In this document: piece after piece, positions 1 to 8,753 of the stretch
How the letters are laid out: every line of letters starts with the position of its first letter
Position numbering within the stretch: the first letter of the stretch is position 1
DNA from: Streptomyces sp. NBC_00878
Lineage (GTDB): Bacteria > Actinomycetota > Actinomycetes > Streptomycetales > Streptomycetaceae
Direction of reading: 5' to 3'
Length of the DNA: 64,000 nucleotides
NCBI RefSeq assembly: GCF_026341515.1
Contig: NZ_JAPEOK010000001.1
Location: 6,262,001 to 6,326,000, forward strand
Program-made: the position numbers and the translations under genes
The notes under the pieces: generated by a model
Database searches by the model: none
What the model saw: only the letters and a program-made list of their open reading frames with translations
What the model was told of the DNA's origin: nothing

Positions 1-85
1 CTCCACCCCGCCCCACCTCACTCCACTCCACCCCACCCCGTCCCGTCCCGCCCTTCCGCTCCGGCGACCGCACCGAGGAGTCCTG

Positions 86-916
86 TTGACCGCCACCGAG
101 GCTGCCGATAACGCCGAGCACGACAGGGCGAAGGAATCCGCGCCCGCTCCCACGCCCGCTGCCGCCCCCTCGCCCTCGCCCTCGCCCGGAACCGAACCGC
201 AGCCCGCCCCGGGTGCCACCCCGCCGCAGGCTCCGCCGCTGCCGGCCAAGGCGGCGGCCGAACTGGTGGGTACCGCTGCCCTGGTGGCGGTGGTGGTCGG
301 CTCCGGCATCCAGGCCACCGACCTCACCAAGGACGTCGGCCTGCAACTGCTGGCCAACTCCACGGCCACCGTCTTCGGCCTGGGCGTCCTGATCGCGCTC
401 CTCGGTCCGGTCTCCGGCGCGCACTTCAACCCCGCGGTCACGCTCGCAGAGTGGTGGACCGCCCGCCGCGGCGGTGCCGGGGTCACCCCGCGCGAGGTGG
501 CTGTCTATCTGCCCGCCCAGATCGTCGGCGCCATCGCGGGCGCGATCCTGGCGGATGCGATGTTCGGCGAACCGCTGGTCAAGTGGTCCACACACGACCG
601 TTCAGCCGGACACCTCCTCCTCGGCGAGATCGTCGCGACCGCCGGCCTGATCCTGCTGATCTTCGGCCTGGCCCGCACGGACCGCCTCCGCTTCGCCCCG
701 GTCGCGATCGCCTCCTACATCGGCGCCGCGTACTGGTTCACCTCCTCCACCTCCTTCGCCAACCCGGCGGTGACGATCGGCCGCGCCTTCACCGACACGT
801 TCGCGGGCATCGCACCGGGTTCGGTCCCGGGGTTCATCGGAGCCCAACTCGTCGGCGCGGTGGCCGGTCTGGCACTGGTGGCGCTTATCTTCATGCGCGG
901 CCGACCGGCCGAATGA
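86..916 (+). CDS. MIP/aquaporin family channel
   Basis: Membrane channel of the major intrinsic protein family, passing water or small neutral solutes across the cytoplasmic membrane. Both hallmark half-helix motifs are present: NPAVT at about residues 115-119 and NPAVT at about 226-230, in a body of about six hydrophobic helices (residues 57-274). The first 55 residues are an Ala/Pro-rich low-complexity extension not needed for the fold. The TTG start is chosen because GAGGAG lies 5 bases upstream. Length (276 aa) is slightly above the family norm because of that extension. Substrate cannot be told from sequence; some actinobacterial relatives lie in arsenic operons, but no ars gene is visible here. 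Confidence 0.9.
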   Translation: MTATEAADNAEHDRAKESAPAPTPAAAPSPSPSPGTEPQPAPGATPPQAPPLPAKAAAELVGTAALVAVVVGSGIQATDLTKDVGLQLLANSTATVFGLGVLIALLGPVSGAHFNPAVTLAEWWTARRGGAGVTPREVAVYLPAQIVGAIAGAILADAMFGEPLVKWSTHDRSAGHLLLGEIVATAGLILLIFGLARTDRLRFAPVAIASYIGAAYWFTSSTSFANPAVTIGRAFTDTFAGIAPGSVPGFIGAQLVGAVAGLALVALIFMRGRPAE

Positions 917-1003
917 GCCGTAGGGCGCAGGTGTTGGCGATCTGCGCGCCGCGTCCGGGCTCCGTTTTGAGTACGGGGAAGTCGAACGGCGCTGCTTCGT
1001 GGG

Positions 1004-1009
1004 TAGGGT
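1004..1009 (+). promoter_or_regulatory. Leaderless -10 box of the GNAT gene
   Basis: TAGGGT ends 7 bases before the ATG at 1017, the spacing expected if transcription begins at or next to the start codon. No convincing ribosome binding site precedes that ATG, which fits leaderless translation, common in Streptomyces. A -35 hexamer is not clear. Confidence 0.45.
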
Positions 1010-1016
1010 CCACGAC

Positions 1017-1574
1017 ATGTACCCGGTCAGACGTTCCGGCCCACGCCTCGATCTGCGGGAACTCGCCCTCGATGACGTGGATGCGCTGCTCGCCGTCTAC
1101 GGCAGCCCTGAAGCCACGGAGCACCTGTCGGTCGAACCCCGTTCCCGCGAACAGGTCGTGCAGATCGTGACCCGGTCAATGGCCTCCGCAACCGCACCCC
1201 CGCGCACTGAGCACGCGCTCGCCGTCATTGAGCGGGACACGGCAGAACTGATCGGGTCCGGCCGACTGGCCGCCGACCCGCATCAGCAACGCGGCGCCAC
1301 CGTGGGCTTCGCCCTGAGACCCGACGCGTGGGGTGTGGGCTACGGCATGGAGACGGTACGGCTGCTGCTCGGCCTAGGCTTCGACGACCTCGACCTTCAC
1401 CGCATCTGGGGAGCGAGATCGCCCCTCAACGAAGCGTCGGCCAAGACGATGGCAGCCGCCGGCATGGTCGAGGAAGGAGTGATCCGCGAGCACGTCCTGA
1501 AAGCCGGAAAGTGGCGGGACTCCGTCGTGCACGCGATCCTCGACCGCGAGTGGCGGTCCGCCGAACCGACGTAA
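1017..1574 (+). CDS. GNAT family N-acetyltransferase
   Basis: Acetyl-CoA dependent N-acetyltransferase of the RimJ/RimL-like group (185 aa), probably cytoplasmic. The N-terminal strand ending in LDLRELALDDVDAL, the central ATVGFALRPDAWGVGYGMET stretch (cofactor-binding loop region) and the C-terminal NEASAKTMAAAGMVEEG segment are typical of the ribosomal-protein/antibiotic-type GNAT fold. A GTG at 999 is in frame, but the ATG at 1017 is preferred because a -10-like TAGGGT sits just upstream. The substrate is unknown. The next gene begins 38 bases downstream with its own strong ribosome binding site. Confidence 0.85.
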   Translation: MYPVRRSGPRLDLRELALDDVDALLAVYGSPEATEHLSVEPRSREQVVQIVTRSMASATAPPRTEHALAVIERDTAELIGSGRLAADPHQQRGATVGFALRPDAWGVGYGMETVRLLLGLGFDDLDLHRIWGARSPLNEASAKTMAAAGMVEEGVIREHVLKAGKWRDSVVHAILDREWRSAEPT

Positions 1575-1612
1575 CACTTCCTTCCGAACCCCAGTTCACC
1601 AAGGAGGCCGCA

Positions 1613-2245
1613 TTGCCCGCCCCATACCGTGGCTTGATACTCGACTTCGGTGGAGTCCTGACCACTCGCATGAGGCTGAATGGTGAGGCGTTCGAAAGGT
1701 CCGAGGGCCTGCCCCCTGACACCTACTTCCGCGCTCTGGGAGAACATCCGGACGGCATCGCGGTGTACGCCGCCCTGGAGGTCGGGGAGGCGACGCAGGA
1801 GGACTGGAACCGCGTCATCGGCGGCATCCTGGGCATCGACCCGACAGACCTGATGCGGCGCGCGCTCGCCAACCTGCGCCCGGAGCCGCGGATCGTGGCC
1901 GCGGCACAGCGTGCCCGCGAGGCCGGCATCAAGCTCGCGATGCTCAGTAACTCGTTCGGGATCGAGCCGTACAACCCGTACGAGGCGCTGGGCATGTACG
2001 AGGACTTCTTCGACGCGGTCGTGCTGTCGGAACTGGAGGGCGTGCGCAAGCCGTCACCGCGCATCTACCAGCGAGTCTTGGAGGAGCTTGACCTGGCCGG
2101 ACACGAGTGCGTGTTCGTGGACGGCCGCCTCGCTAACCTGCCGCCGGCGGAGGCCCTGGGCATCCGGACGGTGCACCATACGACGGACCCCGCGGCGACC
2201 GCGGCGGTCCTGGACGCACTACTTCAGGACCGTGGGTCCACGTGA
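1613..2245 (+). CDS. HAD family hydrolase
   Basis: Haloacid dehalogenase superfamily protein (210 aa), likely a phosphatase on a small metabolite. Motif I is LILDFGGVLT: the nucleophile Asp is present, but the usual second Asp of DxD is Gly, as in the DFGGV subgroup related to the N-terminal domain of soluble epoxide hydrolase. Motif II is MLSNS, motif III carries the Lys in VRKPSPRIY, and motif IV is VFVDGR, with Gly where a second acidic residue is common. The TTG start has a perfect AAGGAGG 5 bases upstream. The missing acidic residues make a generic phosphatase call uncertain. Confidence 0.85.
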   Translation: MPAPYRGLILDFGGVLTTRMRLNGEAFERSEGLPPDTYFRALGEHPDGIAVYAALEVGEATQEDWNRVIGGILGIDPTDLMRRALANLRPEPRIVAAAQRAREAGIKLAMLSNSFGIEPYNPYEALGMYEDFFDAVVLSELEGVRKPSPRIYQRVLEELDLAGHECVFVDGRLANLPPAEALGIRTVHHTTDPAATAAVLDALLQDRGST

Positions 2246-2358
2246 CCTCCGTCGAGCCCTCAGGCAAGGGCAATTCTCGGGGTGCTCGACTGCGCGCAGG
2301 TGCTGGCGGCTGACGAGAGAATTCGCTGAGCCGGACCGCCGTAGGCGCAACGGCCCCA

Positions 2359-2374
2359 CTCGTCACATGACGAG
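2359..2374. terminator. Small palindrome in HAD/unknown convergent gap
   Basis: CTCGTCA-CA-TGACGAG is a perfect 7-bp inverted repeat in the 208-base gap between the convergent genes ending at 2245 and 2454. It may act as a weak bidirectional terminator. The gap also holds a spaced AATTCTC/GAGAATT inverted repeat (2273-2324) and a direct repeat of CAGCGATACC. Confidence 0.35.
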
Positions 2375-2453
2375 GGCGGAGCCCGAAAGCCCCGCCCGAA
2401 ACCAGCGATACCAGAGATGCCGGCAAAATCAGCGATACCTGTGAAGCCCCAGA

Positions 2454-2885
2454 TCACGGCCACACAAGGCAATACGGCTGATGCCCCGCCTCATGCAAGC
2501 GATGGCTGAAGTCCTGCCACTCGTGCAGCAGTTGGTACACGTTGTACGCGTCCCGCGGGCCGCCGCGGTCCGGGACCGTTGACCAGATGAAGGCGGCCGC
2601 GCCCACGGCCTCCTCGCCGATGCCGCGGAGGGGGTCGACGACGGTCATGGGGAGTTTGACGACGGCGTAGTCGGGATGGAGGACGACGAGCTCCAGCGGG
2701 GGCACCTTGTGCAGAGGTATGCCCTCGATGCCGGTGAGGACCATCGCGGCCATGGTCTCCGGCTTGATCTTGGTGAACATGCCGTTCATACCGAGCTCGT
2801 CGCCGCCGAGTTCCTCGGGTCGCATGGAGATCGGGACGCGAGCGGCGGTCGCGCCGTCCGGGGCCCCGAAGTATTTGTAGGTCAC
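2454..2885 (-). CDS. Conserved-looking hypothetical protein
   Basis: I do not recognise this 143-residue protein. It looks genuinely coding: the residue mix is balanced (FTKIKPETMAAMVLTG, ELVVLHPDYAVVKLPMTVVD) and it ends with a tryptophan- and histidine-rich tail (LLHEWQDFSHRLHEAG). No signal peptide or membrane helix is visible, so it is probably cytoplasmic. The GTG start is preferred because a GGGTGGGG stretch lies just upstream. Reading the frame further upstream gives low-complexity Gly/Arg-rich sequence that looks non-coding. It converges on the HAD gene, and no neighbour suggests a role. Confidence 0.55.
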   Translation of the reverse strand: MTYKYFGAPDGATAARVPISMRPEELGGDELGMNGMFTKIKPETMAAMVLTGIEGIPLHKVPPLELVVLHPDYAVVKLPMTVVDPLRGIGEEAVGAAAFIWSTVPDRGGPRDAYNVYQLLHEWQDFSHRLHEAGHQPYCLVWP

Positions 2886-3554
2886 CCCCACCCGGCCACC
2901 ATTCCCGCTTCCTGCCCTGAGCTGGTCTGCCCCGCGGTCTGTGTAGTCCATACCGTCCATACGGCTCGACGGGGCGATCCGCTCAGGTTCGCCCTGCGAT
3001 CCCTGCGCCTGACGTGTCTCGGCCGCTTCCGCCTCGCGTCGGTGCTTTCCCTGTCGGGCACGCCGAGGACCCAGGTCATCGGTCCCCTCGCCCAGTCCGC
3101 CACCGCGATGCATATCTCCACCCGACTGCTTTTCTAAGGCGCGCGACCCCCGCCACGCAACCCGATCATCGTGAGAGTGACCTCCCCCACGACCGCCCGC
3201 CGAAACGTGCGTTGAAACACTTGTCCGTCGCCGTGGTCCGACCCCACGCACGTGAAGTCAACTATCCCCGAGAGCGGCTCCTTCAGGGAGTCTAGGTAGT
3301 TCGCGCTGGCGGTGACCAACGAAGAGTGGAGCGGCGCGCGGTATCACGTGACAGCAGGGTATACCGTTCCCCAGCCGATTAGCAGATATGGGGGAAATCG
3401 GGCACCCGGAGGGTTGTCCTGAGGGTTGTCTTGTGGGGCGTCCGGAGGGCGTCCGGAGGGTGGCGTGTTCGCCGCCCTTCCCCCGGGTGCGCCCTGTGGT
3501 GGACTCCCCGGGGCAGAGCCGAAGCGGCCCCACCCGGGCCGTACGCTGAAGGGC
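2886..3554. other. 669-base gap upstream of hemL
   Basis: No convincing gene on either strand; open frames here have the skewed composition of shadow frames. It must hold the divergent promoters for the unknown gene (minus) and hemL (plus). Just before hemL there are short direct repeats, two copies of GCGTCCGGAGG and two near-copies of GAGGGTTGTC, between 3408 and 3462. Confidence 0.5.
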
Positions 3555-4955
3555 ATGGCAGAGGCGAACAACATCTCCGGCGGTGCGTCACCCGAGGCGC
3601 CTGAGGTATCCGAGGTCCCTGAGGCGCCGGCGGCGCGGGCGGCCGTCCCCTACCCCTACGAGGCGCCGGTCTCGCAGACCCTTTTCGACCGTGCGGCGGC
3701 CGTCACGCCCGGTGGCGTGAACTCTCCCGTCCGCGCGTTCCGCGCCGTGGGCGGTACGCCCCGGTTCATGGTGTCCGGCAGCGGCCCCTACCTCACCGAC
3801 GCCGACGGGAGGGAGTACGTGGACCTGGTCTGTTCCTGGGGGCCGATGATCCTCGGCCACTCCCGTCCCGAGGTGATCGCGGCGATCCAGGAGGCCGTGT
3901 CCCGCGGCACCTCCTTCGGTACGCCGGGGGAAGGCGAGGTCGCGCTCGCCGAGGAGATGGTCGCGCGGGTCGAGCCCCTCGAACAGGTGCGGCTCGTGTC
4001 CAGCGGGACCGAGGCCACCATGTCCGCGATCCGGCTGGCCCGCGGGTTCACCGGGCGCGCCAAGGTCGTGAAGTTCGCCGGCTGCTATCACGGGCATGTG
4101 GACGCGCTGCTCGCCGCGGCCGGCAGCGGCGTCGCCACCTTCGCGCTTCCCGACACCCCCGGCGTCACCGGCGCCCAGGCCGGGGACACCATCGTCGTGC
4201 CGTACAACGATCTCGACGCCGTGCGCGAGGTCTTCCGGGCCCATCCCGGTGAGATCGCCTGCGTGATCACCGAGGCCTCGCCCGGGAACATGGGTGTCGT
4301 GCCGCCCGGGGCCGGGTTCAACCAGGGGCTCAAGGACGTCTGCGCCGCCGACGGCGCGCTCTTCATCTCCGACGAGGTCATGACCGGCTTCCGTACCAGT
4401 AGGGCCGGATGGTTCGGGATCGACGGCGTCACCCCCGATCTCATGACCTTCGGCAAGGTCATGGGCGGCGGATTCCCGGCCGCCGCCTTCGGCGGGCGGA
4501 GCGATGTGATGGCGCACCTCGCGCCCGTCGGGCCCGTCTACCAGGCCGGGACGCTGTCCGGGAACCCGGTCGCGACCGCCGCCGGACTCGCGCAGCTGCG
4601 ACTGCTCGACGACGCCGCGTACGCGAAGATCGACGCGGTGTCCGAGCAGATCCGTACGCTGGTTACGGACGCCCTCACCAAGGAAGGTGTGGCGCACCGG
4701 CTACAGAATGCGTCCAACATGTTCTCCGTCTTCTTCACCGAGGGCGACGTACGCAATTACGAGGACGCGAAGGCGCAGGAGTCGTACCGCTTCACCGCCT
4801 TCTTCCACTCGATGCTGGAGCAGGGTGTCTACCTGCCGCCGTCCTCGTTCGAGTCCTGGTTCGTGTCGACGGCGCACGACGAACGGGCGGTTCAGCGGAT
4901 CGCCGACGCCCTTCCGGCGGCGGCACGGGCAGCAGCGGAGGCCACGGCAGCATGA
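3555..4955 (+). CDS. hemL: Glutamate-1-semialdehyde 2,1-aminomutase
   Basis: PLP enzyme converting glutamate-1-semialdehyde to 5-aminolevulinate in the C5 route to heme and corrins. The fold-type I aminotransferase core starts with [13 protein letters not shown], and the catalytic Schiff-base lysine is K301 in [18 protein letters not shown] carries the cofactor-binding Asp. Length is 466 aa, about 30 longer than usual because of an acidic/Ala-Pro N-terminal extension. The ATG lies 7 bases after TACGCT, so the transcript may be leaderless. It overlaps the phosphatase gene by ATGA and lies upstream of a cytochrome c maturation operon, which fits heme supply. Confidence 0.95.
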   Translation: MAEANNISGGASPEAPEVSEVPEAPAARAAVPYPYEAPVSQTLFDRAAAVTPGGVNSPVRAFRAVGGTPRFMVSGSGPYLTDADGREYVDLVCSWGPMILGHSRPEVIAAIQEAVSRGTSFGTPGEGEVALAEEMVARVEPLEQVRLVSSGTEATMSAIRLARGFTGRAKVVKFAGCYHGHVDALLAAAGSGVATFALPDTPGVTGAQAGDTIVVPYNDLDAVREVFRAHPGEIACVITEASPGNMGVVPPGAGFNQGLKDVCAADGALFISDEVMTGFRTSRAGWFGIDGVTPDLMTFGKVMGGGFPAAAFGGRSDVMAHLAPVGPVYQAGTLSGNPVATAAGLAQLRLLDDAAYAKIDAVSEQIRTLVTDALTKEGVAHRLQNASNMFSVFFTEGDVRNYEDAKAQESYRFTAFFHSMLEQGVYLPPSSFESWFVSTAHDERAVQRIADALPAAARAAAEATAA

Positions 4956-5626
4956 GTGACATCACCGTCGTACACGTGATGCGGCACGGCGAGGTCGCCA
5001 ACCCGGACGGGGTTCTGTACGGGCGACTCCCGGGCTACCACCTCTCCGAGCTCGGGCGGCAGATGGCCGAGCGGGTCGCCGATCACCTCTCGTCCCGCGA
5101 CATCACGCATGTCGTCTCCTCCCCGCTGGAGCGGGCGCAGGAGACGGCCGCGCCGATCGCCAAGTCGCACGGCCTGGAGCTCGCGACCGACGGCCGGCTG
5201 ATCGAGGCCGCCAACGTCTTCCAGGGCAAGACCTTCGGGGTCGGGGACGGTGCGCTGCGCCGGCCAGAGAACTGGAAGCACCTCGTCAACCCGTTCAAGC
5301 CGTCCTGGGGCGAGCCGTACATGGAGCAGGTCGTACGGATGATGGGGGCGCTCGACACCGCGAAGGACGCGGCGCGGGGGCATGAGGCCGTGTGCGTCAG
5401 CCATCAGCTGCCCATCTGGATCGTGCGGTCCTTCGTGGAGCGGCGGCGGTTGTGGCACGACCCGCGGAAGCGGCAGTGCACGCTCGCCTCGCTGACGACC
5501 TTCACCTACCAGGGCGACAAGATCGTGTCCGTGGGCTACACCGAGCCCGCGCGGGATCTTGTACCGGCGCATCTGCTTGCCGGGGCCAAGCCGGTCAAGG
5601 GAAAGTCCAAGGCATTCGGGGCGTAG
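4952..5626 (+). CDS. Histidine phosphatase family protein
   Basis: Phosphoglycerate-mutase-like phosphatase (224 aa), cytoplasmic. The catalytic RHG triad is R11-H12-G13 in VMRHGEVAN, with ERAQETA supplying the second Arg/Glu and VSHQLP supplying the second His (about H151). The ATG overlaps the hemL stop (ATGA), so the two are translationally coupled. The coupling suggests a link to tetrapyrrole metabolism, but the substrate cannot be inferred from sequence. The C-terminal tail is Lys-rich. Confidence 0.92.
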   Translation: MSDITVVHVMRHGEVANPDGVLYGRLPGYHLSELGRQMAERVADHLSSRDITHVVSSPLERAQETAAPIAKSHGLELATDGRLIEAANVFQGKTFGVGDGALRRPENWKHLVNPFKPSWGEPYMEQVVRMMGALDTAKDAARGHEAVCVSHQLPIWIVRSFVERRRLWHDPRKRQCTLASLTTFTYQGDKIVSVGYTEPARDLVPAHLLAGAKPVKGKSKAFGA

Positions 5627-5730
5627 GCACTCCGCTCGGGGCCTTTGGCCCTTATCGCATTTGCGTTCGCCGCTCGGTGATCTTCGCAGAGTCACCTAAA
5701 TATCTTCGCGTGACCGGGAACCCCGGTGTT

Positions 5731-5782
5731 CGTCGCGCCCTCTAACTCCATGTCCGTTCGGTATGGGGATAGCGGCGCGACG
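5731..5782 (+). promoter_or_regulatory. Long imperfect stem-loop in deacetylase leader
   Basis: Bases 5731-5751 and 5763-5782 pair almost completely around an 11-base loop; the outer CGTCGCGCC/GGCGCGACG arms are perfect and the inner CCAT/ATGG pairs close the loop. It lies immediately before the candidate starts at 5785 and 5797. Upstream, GGAAC at 5717-5721 and TCTAAC near 5741 resemble an ECF-sigma (SigE-like) promoter, in which case the stem would include the -10 region. Confidence 0.45.
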
Positions 5783-5796
5783 AAATGGGGGACGGA

Positions 5797-7107
5797 ATGC
5801 GTGACATCAGCCGGAGGGGGATGCTGGGGCTCGGAGTCGGGGCCGCGGCCGCGGTGGGACTCGCGGGCTGCGGTACGGCGCTGGGCAACGGCTCCGGAAG
5901 CACTGGTAGTGGCAACGGCGGTGGCGGTGGTGGCAATGGAGGTACCGGCGGGAAAAACGGCGGTGATCGCCCCGCGCGTCTCATAGGTGACGGTTCCACC
6001 TCCTTCACCGGGAAGCAGCCCAATCAGCCCGGTAAGCCCCGGCCTCTCGAACCCGGTGAGACCCCGCCGCAGTTCGTCGTCCTTTCCTGGGACGGCGCGG
6101 GCGATGTCGGCAATGGCCTCTTCGAGCGATTTCTGAAACTCTCCCAAGAGCACGACGCGAGCATGACGTTCTTTCTCTCCGGGCTCTATCTGCTCCCCGA
6201 GTCGAAAAAGCGTACATACCTCCCGCCGAACAACGCTCCGGGCGCGTCCGACATCGGTTATCTGACGGACGATCACATCAAGTCGACGCTGAAGAACGTC
6301 CGGCGGGCCTGGCTCGACGGCCACGAGATCGGCACGCACTTCAACGGCCACTTCTGCGGCGGCACGGGCACGGTCGCCAACTGGACGCCCGCCCAGTGGA
6401 AGAGCGAGATCGCCCAGGCGAAGTCCTTCGTGAAGGAATGGCGTACGAACACGGGCTGGAGCGAGGCCGAGGTGCCCGCGCTGCCCTTCGACTATGAGAA
6501 GGAACTCATCGGCGGGCGCACCCCCTGTCTGCTCGGCCGGAGCGGCCTGCTGCCCACCGCCCGCGAGCTCGGCTGGCGCTACGACGCCTCCTCGCCCGGC
6601 GGTACCCAGGTCTGGCCCAGGAAGAACGGCGGCCTCTGGGACCTGCCGCTCCAGGCGATCCCCTTCCCCGGCCACACCTTCGAGGTCCTCTCGATGGACT
6701 ACAACATCCTTGCCAACCAGTCGATCAACACGACCCAGGCGCCGCCCGCCAACTACCCGGCCTGGCGCACGCAGGCGACCAACGCCTACATAGCGGGCTT
6801 CGAGCGGGCATACGGAACAAATCGCGCCCCCTTCTTCGTCGGCAACCACTTCGAGCAGTGGAACGGCGGCATATACATGGACGCCGTCGAGGGCGCGCTC
6901 AAGCACATGGCAGGCAAGAAGGACGTACGCCTGGTGTCGTTCCGCCAGTTCGTGGACTGGCTCGACGCGCAGGACCCGGCCGTCCTGGAGAAGCTGCGGT
7001 CCCTTGGCGTGGGGCAGGAACCGGCCGGTGGCTGGAACGGGTTCCTCGGTGATGTCGGCACGAACTCCGCGAACGGGTCGGAGAAGGGCTCGGGCAACGC
7101 CGCCTGA
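5797..7107 (+). CDS. Polysaccharide deacetylase-like Tat lipoprotein
   Basis: Exported protein of about 436 aa with a twin-arginine signal (SRRGMLGLGVG) ending in a lipobox (GLAGC), so it is probably anchored outside the membrane. A Gly/Ser/Asn-rich linker follows, then a domain resembling polysaccharide deacetylases: FVVLSWDGAGD (strand plus acidic residue), a DASMTFFLSG strand and GHEIGTHFNGH (metal-type His motif). Such enzymes remodel cell wall or extracellular glycans; the target here is unknown. The start at 5797 is preferred over 5785 because GGGGGA lies just before it. It sits between hemL and the cytochrome c operon without an obvious functional tie. Confidence 0.85.
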   Translation: MRDISRRGMLGLGVGAAAAVGLAGCGTALGNGSGSTGSGNGGGGGGNGGTGGKNGGDRPARLIGDGSTSFTGKQPNQPGKPRPLEPGETPPQFVVLSWDGAGDVGNGLFERFLKLSQEHDASMTFFLSGLYLLPESKKRTYLPPNNAPGASDIGYLTDDHIKSTLKNVRRAWLDGHEIGTHFNGHFCGGTGTVANWTPAQWKSEIAQAKSFVKEWRTNTGWSEAEVPALPFDYEKELIGGRTPCLLGRSGLLPTARELGWRYDASSPGGTQVWPRKNGGLWDLPLQAIPFPGHTFEVLSMDYNILANQSINTTQAPPANYPAWRTQATNAYIAGFERAYGTNRAPFFVGNHFEQWNGGIYMDAVEGALKHMAGKKDVRLVSFRQFVDWLDAQDPAVLEKLRSLGVGQEPAGGWNGFLGDVGTNSANGSEKGSGNAA

Positions 7108-7208
7108 CGGCCACCGGGAGCAGTGCCCGAAATGGCGTCTGACATGCGGGTTTCCGCCCGCGAGGGGGGTGGGCAAGATCCTCGGAACGGACATGCGAAA
7201 CTTTTCAC

Positions 7209-7940
7209 ATGAGTGCCGCCAGCCGCGCCCCCCAGCGCTCGATCCGGACCCCTCAGCGCACGAACCGCACGAACCGCGCCCACAGCCCCGCCCGTGATCT
7301 CGCCCATGGTCCCGCTCACAGCGACGGCCACGGCCACGGCCACGGTCACGGCCGTAGTCGTGGCCGCGCCGTTGTGCTGACCGGCGGGGCCGTCGTCGCG
7401 GCGCTGTTGCTGTCCGCGTGCGGGTCCGGGGGCAGGTCCGGCGGGACGGGCAACACCGGCTTCATCACCGGCTCCGACGGCATCGCGACGGTCAAGCAGG
7501 CCAGCCGGGTCGCGGCCCCCGAACTGTCCGGCAAGACCATCGACGGCAAGCAGCTCGACGTCGCCGACTACAAGGGCAAGATCGTCGTACTGAACGTCTG
7601 GGGCTCCTGGTGCGGCCCGTGCCGACTGGAGGCGAAGAACTTCGTCAAGGTCTCCGAGGACCTCAAGGACCAGGGCGTGCAGTTCGTCGGCATCAACACC
7701 CGCGACACCAGCACCAGTCCGGCGGTCGCCTTCGAGAAGGCGCACGGGGTCACGTACCCGAGCCTGTACGACCCGACGGGCAAGCTCATGCTCCGCTTCA
7801 AGAAGGGCACGCTCAACCCGCAGACCATCCCCTCCACGCTCGTCCTCGACCGGGACGGCAAGGTCGCCTCCCGCTCGCTGTCGGCGCTCAGCGAGGCGAG
7901 CCTGCGCAAGATGCTCAAGCCGATCCTCGCGGAGAAGTGA
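7209..7940 (+). CDS. TlpA/ResA-type thioredoxin lipoprotein
   Basis: Extracytoplasmic thiol-disulfide reductase that keeps apocytochrome c cysteines reduced for heme attachment. The order is a basic, His/Gly-rich N-terminus (residues 37-49, repeated GH), a hydrophobic helix, a lipobox LSAC at C71, then a thioredoxin fold with the active site WCGPC (C135, C138). Length 243 aa. It is first in a run with ccdA, resB and ccsB; the gap to ccdA is 6 bases. The His-rich stretch lies on the cytoplasmic side of the signal and arises from a hexanucleotide repeat, so it may have no function. Confidence 0.93.
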   Translation: MSAASRAPQRSIRTPQRTNRTNRAHSPARDLAHGPAHSDGHGHGHGHGRSRGRAVVLTGGAVVAALLLSACGSGGRSGGTGNTGFITGSDGIATVKQASRVAAPELSGKTIDGKQLDVADYKGKIVVLNVWGSWCGPCRLEAKNFVKVSEDLKDQGVQFVGINTRDTSTSPAVAFEKAHGVTYPSLYDPTGKLMLRFKKGTLNPQTIPSTLVLDRDGKVASRSLSALSEASLRKMLKPILAEK

Positions 7941-7946
7941 CGGCTC

Positions 7947-8750
7947 GTGTCCCTTCTCGCCGCAGCAGCCACTGACCTCGCCACCACGGTCGACCTCGCC
8001 GCCGTCACCGACAGGAACGAGACCGTCTACAGCGGCGCCCTGCTGCTCGCCCTGCCCATCGCGGTCCTCGGCGGGCTCGTGTCCTTCTTCTCACCGTGCG
8101 TACTGCCGCTCGTGCCCGGCTATCTGTCGTACGTCACCGGCGTCGGCGGCACCGACCTCGCCGACGCGCGCCGGGGACGGATGGTCGCGGGCGCCTCGCT
8201 CTTCGTACTCGGCTTCACCGCGGTGTTCGTCTCCGGCGGCGCCCTCTTCGGGTACTTCGGGTCGACCCTGCTGGAACACCAGAGCGTCCTGTCCAAGGTG
8301 CTCGGCGGGCTCATGATCGCCATGGGCGTCTTCTTCATGGGCCTGATGCCCTGGCTCACCCAGCGCGAATTCCGCTTCCACCAGCGGCCGGTGGCGGGTC
8401 TCGCAGGCGCCCCCGTGCTCGGCGCGCTCTTCGGGATCGGCTGGACGCCCTGCATCGGACCGACCCTCGCGTCCGTGAACGCGCTCGCCTTCGACCAGGC
8501 GAGCGCCGGGCGTGGGGCCATACTGACGGTCGCGTACTGCGTCGGTCTGGGCGTGCCCTTCGTCCTCGCGGCCGTCGCCTTCCGCAGGGCGCTCGGCGCC
8601 TTCGGCTGGGTTAAGCGCCACTACGTGTGGGTGATGCGCGTCGGCGGCGGAATGATGATCGCGACCGGTCTGCTGCTGCTGACCGGCGCGTGGGACAGCA
8701 TCGTGCAGGAGATGCAGGGCTGGTCCGACGGCTTCACGGTAGGGGTCTGA
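7947..8750 (+). CDS. ccdA: Cytochrome c biogenesis protein CcdA
   Basis: Polytopic membrane protein (267 aa, about six helices) that passes electrons from cytoplasmic thioredoxin to the extracytoplasmic TlpA-like protein. The two redox cysteines are in FFSPCVLPLVPGY and GWTPCIGPT, each in a helix as expected for the DsbD/CcdA family. The GTG start lies 6 bases after the TlpA-like stop, indicating one transcript and probable coupling. ResB starts 3 bases after its stop. Confidence 0.93.
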   Translation: MSLLAAAATDLATTVDLAAVTDRNETVYSGALLLALPIAVLGGLVSFFSPCVLPLVPGYLSYVTGVGGTDLADARRGRMVAGASLFVLGFTAVFVSGGALFGYFGSTLLEHQSVLSKVLGGLMIAMGVFFMGLMPWLTQREFRFHQRPVAGLAGAPVLGALFGIGWTPCIGPTLASVNALAFDQASAGRGAILTVAYCVGLGVPFVLAAVAFRRALGAFGWVKRHYVWVMRVGGGMMIATGLLLLTGAWDSIVQEMQGWSDGFTVGV

Positions 8751-8753
8751 TCG

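Noticed and set aside
5692..7194. 500-codon minus-strand frame opposite the deacetylase-like gene
   Set aside because: No recognisable domain, biased composition; the sense gene has a Tat signal and lipobox.
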